A DNA stretch of 60,497 bases, from NCBI GenBank assembly GCA_040752975.1, contig JBFMHF010000025.1, positions 1-60,497 on the forward strand, given 5' to 3'. The DNA comes from JADLDB01 sp040752975 (lineage in GTDB: Bacteria > Myxococcota > Myxococcia > Myxococcales > Myxococcaceae). How positions within the stretch are numbered: position 1 is the first letter of the stretch; every line of letters starts with the position of its first letter. Of this stretch, positions 9,372 through 18,720 are shown piece by piece. The notes below the pieces were generated by a model that saw only the letters and a list, made by a program, of their open reading frames with translations, was not told where the DNA came from and did not search any database. A program made the translations under genes and the position numbers.

Positions 9372-10402
9372 CCTCCGCCCAGCACGCGCTCGCCGTCGTA
9401 CACCACCGCCGCCTGGCCCGGCGTCACCGCGCGCGCCGGCGCGTCCAGCAGCACCCGGTAGTGCCCGTTGGCCTCGAGCCGCACCGTCCCCGTCGCGCCC
9501 TGGTGCCGGTGGCGGATCTTCACCTGCACGGGTCGATCGACGGGCGCAGCGCCGTCTACCCAGTGCGGCCGCAGGAGGTGAAAGGCGGAGCGCTCGGCCT
9601 CCGTCGCCGGCCCCACCACCACCTGGCGCTTGTCCGCGTCGATGCGCTGCACGTACAGCGGCTGTCCGGTGGCGACCAGGCCCCGGCGCTGGCCGATGGT
9701 GTAGCGGTGAATGCCGTCGTGCGTCCCCAGCACCTCGCCGTCGGCCGTCACGATGTCCCCCTTCGGCTGGGGGCCGGCCACCTTCTCCACGAAGCGCGCG
9801 TAGTCGCCGTCAGGGACGAAGCAGATCTCCATGCTCTCCGGCTTGTGCGAGGTGACGAGGCCGTGGCGCTCGGCCACCGCCCGGACCTCGGCCTTGGTGA
9901 GGCCGCCGACGGGGAAGAGGAGATCCTTCAGCTCGTCCTGCCCCAGGGTGAAGAGGAAGTACGACTGGTCCTTCGCCGCGTCGACGGCCCGGCGCAGCGA
10001 CAGCCGCCCGTCGAGCTCTTCGATCTGCGCGTAGTGCCCCGTGGCCAGCTTCGCCCCCAGCTGCCGCGCGCGCTTGAGGAGGAAGCCGAACTTCACGTCC
10101 TGGTTGCAGGCCACGCAGGGGATCGGCGTGCGTCCGCCGAGGTAGGACTGCACGAAGGGCGACACGACGCGCTCCTTGAACAGTTCCTCGACGTTCGCCA
10201 CGTAGAAGGGAATGCCCAGTGTCTCCGCCACGCGCCGGGCGTCGTCGATGTCGTCGGGGCTGCAGCAACTTCCACACTGCGCCGCGCTCTCGTAGCTCCA
10301 CACACGCAGGGTGATGCCGAGCACCTCGTGCCCCTGTTCCTTCAGCAGAGCCGCCGCCGCCGATGAGTCGACGCCGCCCGACATGGCCACCACCACGCGC
10401 AT
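9359..10402 (-). CDS. mnmA: tRNA-specific 2-thiouridylase MnmA
   Basis: 347 residues, the expected length. It adds sulfur to U34 of the tRNAs for Lys, Glu and Gln using ATP and a persulfide relay. The ATP-binding PP-loop is SGGVDSS at residues 8-14. The catalytic cysteines are Cys99 in PCVACN and Cys194 in MEICFV. The segment HRYTIGQRRG is typical of the family. An extra cysteine cluster (CGSCC at residues 43-47) lies after the PP-loop. It is the first gene after the cca/mnmA gap on this strand. Confidence 0.95.
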   Translation of the reverse strand: MRVVVAMSGGVDSSAAAALLKEQGHEVLGITLRVWSYESAAQCGSCCSPDDIDDARRVAETLGIPFYVANVEELFKERVVSPFVQSYLGGRTPIPCVACNQDVKFGFLLKRARQLGAKLATGHYAQIEELDGRLSLRRAVDAAKDQSYFLFTLGQDELKDLLFPVGGLTKAEVRAVAERHGLVTSHKPESMEICFVPDGDYARFVEKVAGPQPKGDIVTADGEVLGTHDGIHRYTIGQRRGLVATGQPLYVQRIDADKRQVVVGPATEAERSAFHLLRPHWVDGAAPVDRPVQVKIRHRHQGATGTVRLEANGHYRVLLDAPARAVTPGQAAVVYDGERVLGGGWIA

Positions 10403-10460
10403 GGCCCCTTCGATGCCACAGCCGGTGCCGTCCTGAAAGCCCGGGCACTCCTGCCTGCGT

Positions 10461-10672
10461 CTTCCACACCTTTTCCACAGCCCTTCCGGCGGCGTCCCCT
10501 ATCGATCCCTGTGAAGTCGCGGAGTTGTGACGCACCCCGGCATGACTGACAAGTCAATGAAATTACTATAGTTTCCGTGCAGGGTCCTCTGAGCACCCTG
10601 CGGAACCGCGCTCCGAGGGAGATGCCCCATTCGGGGGTGGGCAGAGGGTGTGGGAAAGGCTGTGGGAAAAGA
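10461..10672. repeat. inverted pair of doubled TGTGG(G)AAA boxes
   Basis: Two short blocks face each other across about 170 bases. The block at 10461-10484 reads on the minus strand CTGTGGAAAAGGTGTGGAAG. The block at 10647-10672 reads on the plus strand GTGTGGGAAAGGCTGTGGGA. Each holds two direct copies of a TGTGG(G)AA box. TGTGGAAAA differs by one base from the DnaA box TGTGGATAA. Confidence 0.5.
10543..10556. promoter_or_regulatory. palindrome in AT-rich gap upstream of mnmA
   Basis: TGACT, four bases, then AGTCA forms a tight palindrome. It is followed at once by an unusually AT-rich run (10556-10575) containing the self-complementary ACTATAGT. In such GC-rich DNA this suggests a promoter or operator region for mnmA. 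Confidence 0.35.
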
Positions 10673-10688
10673 GACGCGCTGACGCGGG

Positions 10689-11897
10689 TCAGCTCGACGG
10701 GCGCTTCCAGGCCTTCAGCGCAGCGCGCAGGCCGTCGGGGGTGTTGCGGGTGGGATCGTCCAGCACGACGTCCAACAGGTAGCGCGAGGCCTGCCCAACC
10801 AGCGGCGAAGGGCCTACGCCCAGCTCGTCCATCAGGGCCTTGCCGTCGAGGGCCAGGGCCTTCGTCGTCAGGGGTGGGCGGGTGCGGAGGAGCGCTTCGA
10901 CGCGCGCGCGAAGGCCGGCCGGCTCCCTGCCCCGCGCAGCCGCCACCTCCAGCAGGGTCAGCGCATGGCGCTCATCGACGCGCGACAGCCAACGGCGCAG
11001 GCCTGCGTCGTCCGTCTCCTCGGGAGGCAGCTCCTGGTGCTTCACCAGGTGCCCCACCTCCTCGGCGACGCGGGTGGGAAACCGGAGCCGCAGGACCAGG
11101 TCGCGCGCGTCGACGCGGTGGCCCAGGAGGACCGCCAGCCGCGGCGCCTCCTCGGCCGGAGCGCGCCCCACGGCGGCGAAGTCCGAGCCCTCGGCCTCCG
11201 GCAGGAAGACGCCCAGCAGCCCGGTCCGCGAAAGCAGCGTGAGGCCGAAGGGAGCGTGCGGCGCGACCAACAGCTTCACGAACTCCTGGTGCACGCGCTC
11301 GGGCGCCACCTTGCGGAAGACCGGCAGCGTTGGGGGAATGGCCGCCTCCGTCGAGGGATCGACGGTGAAGTCCAGCACCGTGGCGAAGCGCACCGCGCGC
11401 AGCGGCCGCAAGCCGTCTTCGGAGAAGCGCTCCATCGGATCGCGCACGCACCGCACCACCCGGGCCTTCAGGTCGTCCTGGCCACCGAAGGGATCGACCA
11501 GGAGGCGCGACACCGGATCCCACGCCATCGCGTTCATCGTGAAGTCGCGGCGGGCGAGATCGGCGTCGATGTCGTCGTGGAAGTCGACGCGCGAGGGCCG
11601 CCGCCCGTCGACGTAGTCCGCCTCGGCGCGGAAGGTGGTGACCTCCACGTGGGCCCCGCGCACCACGACGGTGACGGTGCCGTGCTCGATGCCCGTGGGG
11701 ATGACGCGGCGGAAGAGCTTCTGCACCACCGCCGGCCGGGCGCTGGTGGCGACGTCGAAGTCCTTGGGCTTCTGGCCGCGGAGGAGATCGCGCACGCACC
11801 CGCCCACGAGGAAGGCGCGGTGCCCGGCCTGCTGGAGGCCTTTGACTACCTCGAGCACCGCCTCGGGAATGTCGGCCTCGATGAGGCGAGTCGTCAT
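10689..11897 (-). CDS. cca: CCA tRNA nucleotidyltransferase / poly(A) polymerase family
   Basis: 402 residues, a class II nucleotidyltransferase. The head domain has GGCVRDLLRG and the metal-binding DFD in PKDFDVATSARP. RRDFTMNAMAWD and the motif RFSEDGLRPLRAVRFA (NTP recognition) follow. The C-terminal half is helical and lacks a visible HD phosphohydrolase motif. The protein either repairs or adds the tRNA CCA end or polyadenylates RNA; the two activities cannot be separated by eye. The adjacent upstream tRNA gene lacks an encoded CCA, which fits CCA addition. Confidence 0.85.
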   Translation of the reverse strand: MTTRLIEADIPEAVLEVVKGLQQAGHRAFLVGGCVRDLLRGQKPKDFDVATSARPAVVQKLFRRVIPTGIEHGTVTVVVRGAHVEVTTFRAEADYVDGRRPSRVDFHDDIDADLARRDFTMNAMAWDPVSRLLVDPFGGQDDLKARVVRCVRDPMERFSEDGLRPLRAVRFATVLDFTVDPSTEAAIPPTLPVFRKVAPERVHQEFVKLLVAPHAPFGLTLLSRTGLLGVFLPEAEGSDFAAVGRAPAEEAPRLAVLLGHRVDARDLVLRLRFPTRVAEEVGHLVKHQELPPEETDDAGLRRWLSRVDERHALTLLEVAAARGREPAGLRARVEALLRTRPPLTTKALALDGKALMDELGVGPSPLVGQASRYLLDVVLDDPTRNTPDGLRAALKAWKRPSS

Positions 11898-11906
11898 GCG
11901 GGAAAG

Positions 11907-11980
11907 TGACCCCAGCAGGAATCGAACCTGCGACCTACAGTTTAGGAAACTGCCGCTCTATCCAACTGAGCTATGGGGCC
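11907..11980 (-). tRNA. tRNA-Arg(CCT)
   Basis: Read on the minus strand, this folds as a complete cloverleaf. The acceptor stem GGCCCCA pairs with TGGGGTC (one G-U pair). The D loop is AGTTGGATA, the anticodon loop is TTCCTAA with anticodon CCT, and the T arm is GCAGG-TTCGATT-CCTGC. The discriminator is A, and no CCA is encoded after it. It reads AGG codons and lies 9 bases upstream of cca. Confidence 0.95.
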
Positions 11981-12000
11981 GTGCATCGCGCCGGTGATTA

Positions 12001-12789
12001 TCAGCGGCGCCAGTCCAGCGGAACTGCCTCGTTCGCGGCTCGCCGCTCGAGGTCCTTCAGGTCGTCCTTCGCGCGGACCAACGCCTTCCGGTTGCGCTCG
12101 AGGCGGTCGCGGACCCGCTCGTACTCGGGGTTGAAGCCGAAGTAGCACGGCGTCGTCACCACCGACGGCCAGTAGGAGTACCCGCTCGTCCAGACCGCCC
12201 CGCCAGCGACGTGCACTCCCGGCGCGACCTGACCGCCCACGCCCACCGCGGCCCCTCCGCCTGCGTACGGAGGCGGGCCCACCCCCGCGTACGGCACGCC
12301 CCACCCCGTCGGGCACGTCCACCCGGCGTTGACGGGCATGCCGTCGACCTCCTCCACCTTCTGCCGGTCGATCTCGATCTCGTCCTCGAGCTCGCGGATC
12401 GTCGCGCGCGCCTCCCGGAAGCGCCGGCGCCACGCGTCCTCCACCGTCTCCTTCGCCGTGGCCGACGCGGCGAGCTGGGCCTGTGCCGCTGCGGCCTGCG
12501 CCTGGGCTGCCGCGGCCTGGGCCTGCGCAGCGGCGGCCTGCGTCTCGGTCTGGCTCTGCGCTGCCCCGGAGTCGAGCTTCTCTTCCGGCTTCGACGCCAT
12601 CACGTTGACGTGTGCGCCTTCGGTGGTGCGCGCCTTCGCCTTCTTCGGCACCGTGTTGGGATCGTCGGTGAAGTGCTGCACGCCCTGCTCATCCGTCCAC
12701 GTGTAGACCTGCGCCGCGGCCGGCAGGGGCAGCAGCAGCCACAACACGACGAGGCGAAGCGGCACGAGGGAACTGTAGCCCCGGGGCAT
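12001..12789 (-). CDS. exported DUF4124 domain protein
   Basis: 262 residues if started at ATG 12789. The signal peptide core is RLVVLWLLLPLPAAAQ. The DUF4124 domain follows directly (VYTWTDEQGVQHFTDDPN). Then come three AAAAQAQ repeats, a coiled-coil (about residues 135-175) and a Gly/Pro-rich stretch, and a charged helical C-terminus. The ATG sits one base after the T-tract of the tRNA-Val terminator and has no ribosome binding site. The GTG at 12765 gives a cleaner signal peptide and may be the true start. The function is unknown. Confidence 0.7.
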   Translation of the reverse strand: MPRGYSSLVPLRLVVLWLLLPLPAAAQVYTWTDEQGVQHFTDDPNTVPKKAKARTTEGAHVNVMASKPEEKLDSGAAQSQTETQAAAAQAQAAAAQAQAAAAQAQLAASATAKETVEDAWRRRFREARATIRELEDEIEIDRQKVEEVDGMPVNAGWTCPTGWGVPYAGVGPPPYAGGGAAVGVGGQVAPGVHVAGGAVWTSGYSYWPSVVTTPCYFGFNPEYERVRDRLERNRKALVRAKDDLKDLERRAANEAVPLDWRR

Positions 12790-12790
12790 G

Positions 12791-12823
12791 AAAAAAGCCG
12801 GGGCCCCGCTGGGACACCCGGCT
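12791..12823 (-). terminator. rho-independent terminator of tRNA-Val
   Basis: On the minus strand the stem AGCCGGG pairs with CCCGGCT across 14 bases, and is followed by a run of T. It lies 10 bases after the end of tRNA-Val and ends against the annotated start of the next gene. Confidence 0.8.
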
Positions 12824-12833
12824 CTTTCTTCCT

Positions 12834-12905
12834 TGGGCGCACAAGGATTCGAACCTTGGACCCCTCCCGTGTGAAGGGAGTGCTCTACCACTGAGCTATG
12901 CACCC
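12834..12905 (-). tRNA. tRNA-Val(CAC)
   Basis: On the minus strand the acceptor GGGTGCA pairs with TGCGCCC (one G-U pair). The anticodon stem CTCCC/GGGAG encloses TTCACAC (anticodon CAC), and the T arm is CAAGG-TTCGAAT-CCTTG. The discriminator is A and CCA is not encoded. It reads GTG codons, which are common in this genome. Confidence 0.95.
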
Positions 12906-12975
12906 GAAAGTCGGAGGGGTAGTGCCACGCCCCTCCAGTGGTGTCAACGACGGTGTAGGCGCAGGCGCCTGACGT

Positions 12976-13245
12976 TCACAGCGCCGACAGCTTCTCGTCG
13001 AGCGCCTTCACCCGCTTGCGCAGCCCCGACAGCTGCCGCCCGAGCTCCTTGAAGTCGGCCTTGGTGGCGAAGTTGAGCTGGTTCAGCACCACGCGCTGCG
13101 TGCTGTCGAAGGCCTGCTTGCTGCGCTGCACCGTCCCGATCGCCTCGGCGATCTTCTGCGCGCGCTTCTCGTCGGCGAACAGCCGCTCCATCGCCTTCTG
13201 CGACAACCCCAGCGCCTGCTTCTTCAACGTGCTGCGAAAGCCCAT
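12976..13245 (-). CDS. small phasin-like coiled-coil protein
   Basis: 89 residues, mostly helical and free of cysteine. The N-terminal half is amphipathic (SQKAMERLFADEKRAQKIAE). The C-terminal half (residues about 62-89) has heptad-like leucines in LGRQLSGLRKRVKALDEKL. This pattern resembles phasins and other lipid-granule or membrane-surface coiled-coil proteins, but the match is weak. It starts 25 bases after the SCP2-like gene and probably ends the Hsp70 operon. Confidence 0.6.
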   Translation of the reverse strand: MGFRSTLKKQALGLSQKAMERLFADEKRAQKIAEAIGTVQRSKQAFDSTQRVVLNQLNFATKADFKELGRQLSGLRKRVKALDEKLSAL

Positions 13246-13270
13246 CGCGCGTCCTCCCTCATCAAGACGT

Positions 13271-13680
13271 TCAGACCTCGATCCGGGCCAGCCACCGCAG
13301 CGCCAGCCCTCGATACGCCAGCCGCGCGATGATCGGCGTCAGATCCCCGCGGGCGACGAGACGCTTCTGCACGATGGCGCCGACGGGATCCAGCCCCCCC
13401 TGCATCAAGGCCCGCCAGTCCTCCACGTTGGCGCGGGCGAAGTACTTCGGGGCCCGGGCCTCCAACGCGTCCAGCGGGAGGAACTCGGGCGCGGGGAGCC
13501 GACCGTGGACGGGAGGGCCGATCCACACCGCCAGGGTGTGCTGCGCCGAGTCGAAGACGACGCCGAAGTCGCCGTCCCAGCCGCGCGCCGCGTCCGCCGC
13601 CTCGGGATCCTCGTTGAACAGCTCGATCGCCCGCCGGCACCAGGCCTCCGAGGGGAAGGCCGGGCCGCTGTCCGAGGCCA

Positions 13681-13681
<1 letters not shown>
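13271..13681 (-). CDS. SCP2 sterol-binding-like domain protein
   Basis: 136 residues. The segment around YFARANVEDWRALMQGGLDP, then VQKRLVARGDLTPIIAR, fits the lipid-binding core of SCP-2 domains, which carry fatty acyl or sterol-like ligands in a hydrophobic tunnel. Its ATG overlaps the Hsp70 stop (TGATG), so translation is coupled. The family call rests on the C-terminal motif only. Confidence 0.6.
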
Positions 13682-15294
<1,613 letters not shown>

Positions 15295-15380
15295 GGCTAC
15301 TCCGGGCCTTCGTACCACGAGCGGGGCTGTCGGACAGAAACTCGCGCCTCCCCGGGAAGGGGAGTCAACTCGCCCCTCCG

Positions 15381-16700
15381 ATGAACTGGATCTTCGTGGG
15401 CCTGGTGGTGATCTCCGTGGTCGCCGCCGCCTTCACCGGGCGGATGCAGGCCCTCACCGACGCGTCCGTGACGTCCGCGAAGGCCGCCGTCGAGCTGTCC
15501 ATCGGGCTCATCGGGCAGATGACGCTGTGGCTGGGCTTCGTGGGCGTGCTGCGCCAGGCCGGGCTGATGCAGGGCCTCGCGCGGCTCCTCAAGCCGGTGA
15601 TGACGCGCCTGTTCCCCGACGTGCCCCCCGAGCACCCCGCGATGGGCGCGATGATCATGAACATCGCCAGCAACCTCCTGGGGCTGGGCAACGCCGCGAC
15701 GCCTTTCGGCCTCAAGGCGATGCAGGAGCTCGACTCGCTGAACCAGAAGAAGGGCGTGGCGACCAACGCGATGGTCACCTTCCTCGCGATCAACACCGCC
15801 GGCCTGACGCTGCTGCCGCTCAACGTGATCGCGCTGCGGGCCAGCGCGGGCTCGAAGGACCCGGCGGGGATCATCGTGCCCACCATCCTCGCGACGCTCT
15901 TCACCACCTTCTGCGCCGTGGCGGCTGCGAAGCTGCTGCAAGGGCGTGGGCTGTTCGCCGTCGAGCGCTACGCCGAGGCTGCGCCGCTGGCGGCCATCAA
16001 GGCCCCCGACGCGGAGGCCCTCGCGAAGGCCGAGGCGACGGCGGCAATCGAGGCGAAGGCGCCCATCTGGAGGCAGTTGGTGGCGGCCGCGATCGGCGCG
16101 GCGATCGTCTTCGCCCTGGCCCGCTTCGTGCTGTCTCAACCCGCCGAGGCGAAGGGGCTCGAGGTCGCGCGCGGCGTCTTCTCGGGCTGGTTGTTGCCGC
16201 TGCTGATGCTGGCCATCGTGACGGTGGGCTTCGCGCGGCAGGTGAAGGTGTACGAAGCCTTCGTCGGCGCAGCGAAGGAAGGTTTCACCACCGCGGTGTC
16301 GATCATCCCCTTCCTGGTGGCGATGTTGGTGTGCATCGGCCTGTTCCGCGCCTCGGGCGCGATGGACGTGCTGCTCGGCGCCCTCACGCCGCTGCTGGCG
16401 CCGATCGGCTTCCCGTCGGAGGCGCTGCCGATGGCGCTGCTTCGGCCCCTCTCCGGCAGCGGCGCGATGGGCGTCCTGACGGACACGATGAACAAGTCCG
16501 GGCCCGACAGCTTCGTCGGTTACCTGGTGTCGGTGCTGTACGGCACGACGGAGACGACCTTCTACGTGCTGGCGCTGTACTTCGGCGTGGTGCAGGTGCG
16601 CGCGGTGCGCCACGCGCTCGCGGCGTGCGTGGTGGCCGACCTCCTGGGCCCTCTCGGCGCGCTGGTGATCTGCCGGGCCTTCTTCGCCGGCATCGCCTGA
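15381..16700 (+). CDS. fused SpmA/SpmB-type nucleoside recognition membrane protein
   Basis: 439 residues with about ten membrane segments. The N-terminal half (residues about 1-205) resembles SpmA, with the signature IMNIASNLLGLGNAATPFGL. The C-terminal half (about 230-439) resembles SpmB, with SIIPFLVAMLVCIGLFRASG and RPLSGSGAMG. In Bacillus the separate proteins are needed for spore-core dehydration; both halves carry the nucleoside-recognition (Gate) fold. Fused versions are widespread in Proteobacteria. A role in sporulation here is inference only. Confidence 0.85.
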   Translation: MNWIFVGLVVISVVAAAFTGRMQALTDASVTSAKAAVELSIGLIGQMTLWLGFVGVLRQAGLMQGLARLLKPVMTRLFPDVPPEHPAMGAMIMNIASNLLGLGNAATPFGLKAMQELDSLNQKKGVATNAMVTFLAINTAGLTLLPLNVIALRASAGSKDPAGIIVPTILATLFTTFCAVAAAKLLQGRGLFAVERYAEAAPLAAIKAPDAEALAKAEATAAIEAKAPIWRQLVAAAIGAAIVFALARFVLSQPAEAKGLEVARGVFSGWLLPLLMLAIVTVGFARQVKVYEAFVGAAKEGFTTAVSIIPFLVAMLVCIGLFRASGAMDVLLGALTPLLAPIGFPSEALPMALLRPLSGSGAMGVLTDTMNKSGPDSFVGYLVSVLYGTTETTFYVLALYFGVVQVRAVRHALAACVVADLLGPLGALVICRAFFAGIA

Positions 16701-16990
16701 AGGCCGAGCGCCGTCGAGCCACCTCGGGGCGTGAGTCCTGAGGGGCGAACTGGCAGGGAGCGCCCGGTTCCCGGACACCGTCCGCTACTCGCCGGACCGT
16801 CACGTCTCGCCGGAACTCACCGACTGCGGAGCGGGTGACATCGGCATCACCCCGCAGGGCAGGTGTCCCCGGGGCACAGCTCTTTCGATGGCGCGGCACT
16901 CGTCCGCCCACACCAGCGGGACGAGAGAGCACGACGCAGCCCGCGCGGCGCCGATCCGAGGCGACCCGGACCCTCTGCTTCTCTCGTCGC
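16701..16990. other. gap without a supported gene
   Basis: About 290 bases between two converging genes. The open frames here are shadows with no start context. I see no clear terminator. Confidence 0.4.
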
Positions 16991-18652
16991 TCAGGGCCGG
17001 CCAGAACGGGCGGCTTCGCGCACGGCGGGCTCGGGATCCCGCTCGGCGGCGACCTCCCGCACCAATGGCCACTCGCGCGTCGGCTTCGCTGCGAGCGCAG
17101 CGAGGGCCTCCAAGCGGGTCTTCTTGCCCTCCGCCATCCGATCCGCCACCTGGTGATCGCCGCACCGCCGGGCGCGCTCGTCGATCGCGAGAAGCTGCAG
17201 CTCGGCGTCTCGCACCTTCGCCTCGGCCAGCCGTCGCACCTCCCGCGCCCGCAAGAGGAACTGCTCGAGATCCTCCGGGAACTCGGTCTTCTCCTTCGAG
17301 GCCAGCTCGATCACCTCTTCGGCGCGCCTGGCCGCGGTGAGCGCTGAGCAGGCCTCCCGCGAGGCGGCGAGCGCGTTGGTCGGCCCGACAGGCCCCTGCC
17401 CGGCCAGCACGTCGCCCGCCCACAGCGCGAGCTGCCGCGCGGCCACGGCCGCCGAGAAGAACTGGCGCCGCTCGAGGCGGATGTCCGCCCACCGCTGCAG
17501 CACCACCGGATCGGGCGCGTTTGAGTCCCACGCCTTCTGGTACTCGGACGCGGCGCGATCGAGCTGACCGGTGAGGTCGAGCAGCGCGGCGATCGTCAGC
17601 ACCAGCTGCGCATCGCTGGCCTGCTCCTTGAGCCGTGCCACGCGCACCGCCACCTCGTACTCGGCCACCGGCCGCGGGAGCGAGCGCAGCACCCGCCCGA
17701 GGCTCAAGAAGGCCTGGAGACGGATGAGGGGCAGGCGCGCGGTGCGGAACGCTTCCAGCAGCGGGTCGAGGACGTGCACGGACACGACGAAGCCCAGCTC
17801 CTCCGCCGCCTGCCAGCGATCCATGGGATCGGGCGACTGGAGCGACTTCACGAGATCGTCCCTGGAGCGCAGCATGTGCGACGGCAGCGCTCGCCTCACC
17901 CGCTCGTCCTTCGAGCGCTCCAGGGCCGCGATCGCCTCGGCTCGCTGAAACCGCGCTGGGAGATCCGCGAGCTCCTTCGCCAGCGGAGAGCGCGCCGCCA
18001 GGGCCCGCGCAGCCGGAAGATCCCCTGAGACCAGCAACCCGTCGAGCTCCAGCGAGAGCAGCCTCGCGCGCGCCCCGTCGCGATGACGCCCCGCGGGGAA
18101 GTCCGCGAGGTACGCCATCCACGCGCTGGCCGTCCTCGCCTCTGCGAAGGCCACGTCGTCGAGCTTCAAGGCGGCCGCCTCGGCGCGGGGATCTCCGGCC
18201 AGCCCGACGGACACCGCGGCGAGCGCCTTCACGTCGTCGCCCGCCAGCACCTCCTTGATCTCCAGCTCGGCCAGCTTCTTCTCCACCTCGGCGCGGTGCA
18301 CGCCGTCCGGGTGATCGCGGAGGAACTGGCGGAGCGCCTGGGGCGTGCCCTTCCCCATCGCCGCGTTGAAGCGCAGCCCTTCGAGCAGCTTCTTCGCGGT
18401 CGGCGCCGAGTCGGTGTCGCCGAATTCCTCGAGGAAGCGCTTGTACGCCACCACCGAATGCACCTTCTGGGCCTCGATGAGCTCGAGCTCGGCCAGGCGA
18501 TCGCGCGCGTCTTCGAGGTGCTCGTCCTTCGGATTCTGCAGGATGAATTCCCGCCAGGCGTCCACCGTGTCCCGTTTGGAGGCAATCGTGTACGCGGGAT
18601 CGCGACAGCCAGACAGGCACAGCGCGAGGACGATGAGGACGCGGAGGCGCAC
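16991..18652 (-). CDS. large helical-repeat lipoprotein (TPR/HEAT-like)
   Basis: 553 residues. I chose the GTG at 18652 because AGG lies 6 bases upstream and the protein then starts with a short signal peptide ending in the lipobox LSGC. The mature part is almost wholly helical. The first third resembles tetratricopeptide units (DAWREFILQNPKDEHLEDAR, then AYKRFLEEFGD). The middle resembles HEAT repeats (DRWQAAEELGFVV, then LIRLQAFLSLGRVL), and the last third is again TPR-like. It probably acts as a periplasmic protein-binding scaffold on the outer membrane. It is divergent from the NlpC/P60-like gene. Confidence 0.75.
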   Translation of the reverse strand: MRLRVLIVLALCLSGCRDPAYTIASKRDTVDAWREFILQNPKDEHLEDARDRLAELELIEAQKVHSVVAYKRFLEEFGDTDSAPTAKKLLEGLRFNAAMGKGTPQALRQFLRDHPDGVHRAEVEKKLAELEIKEVLAGDDVKALAAVSVGLAGDPRAEAAALKLDDVAFAEARTASAWMAYLADFPAGRHRDGARARLLSLELDGLLVSGDLPAARALAARSPLAKELADLPARFQRAEAIAALERSKDERVRRALPSHMLRSRDDLVKSLQSPDPMDRWQAAEELGFVVSVHVLDPLLEAFRTARLPLIRLQAFLSLGRVLRSLPRPVAEYEVAVRVARLKEQASDAQLVLTIAALLDLTGQLDRAASEYQKAWDSNAPDPVVLQRWADIRLERRQFFSAAVAARQLALWAGDVLAGQGPVGPTNALAASREACSALTAARRAEEVIELASKEKTEFPEDLEQFLLRAREVRRLAEAKVRDAELQLLAIDERARRCGDHQVADRMAEGKKTRLEALAALAAKPTREWPLVREVAAERDPEPAVREAARSGRP

Positions 18653-18720
18653 GGAGGACCTGCCCTTTACCCCGGCCGGCTTTTTGACGGGAGCGCTGGT
18701 TGAAGGACGCTGGGCGTAAG

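Noticed and set aside
10577..11242. Plus-strand ORF overlapping cca
   Set aside because: A shadow of cca; the low-complexity Arg/Pro/Gly translation is typical of antisense frames.
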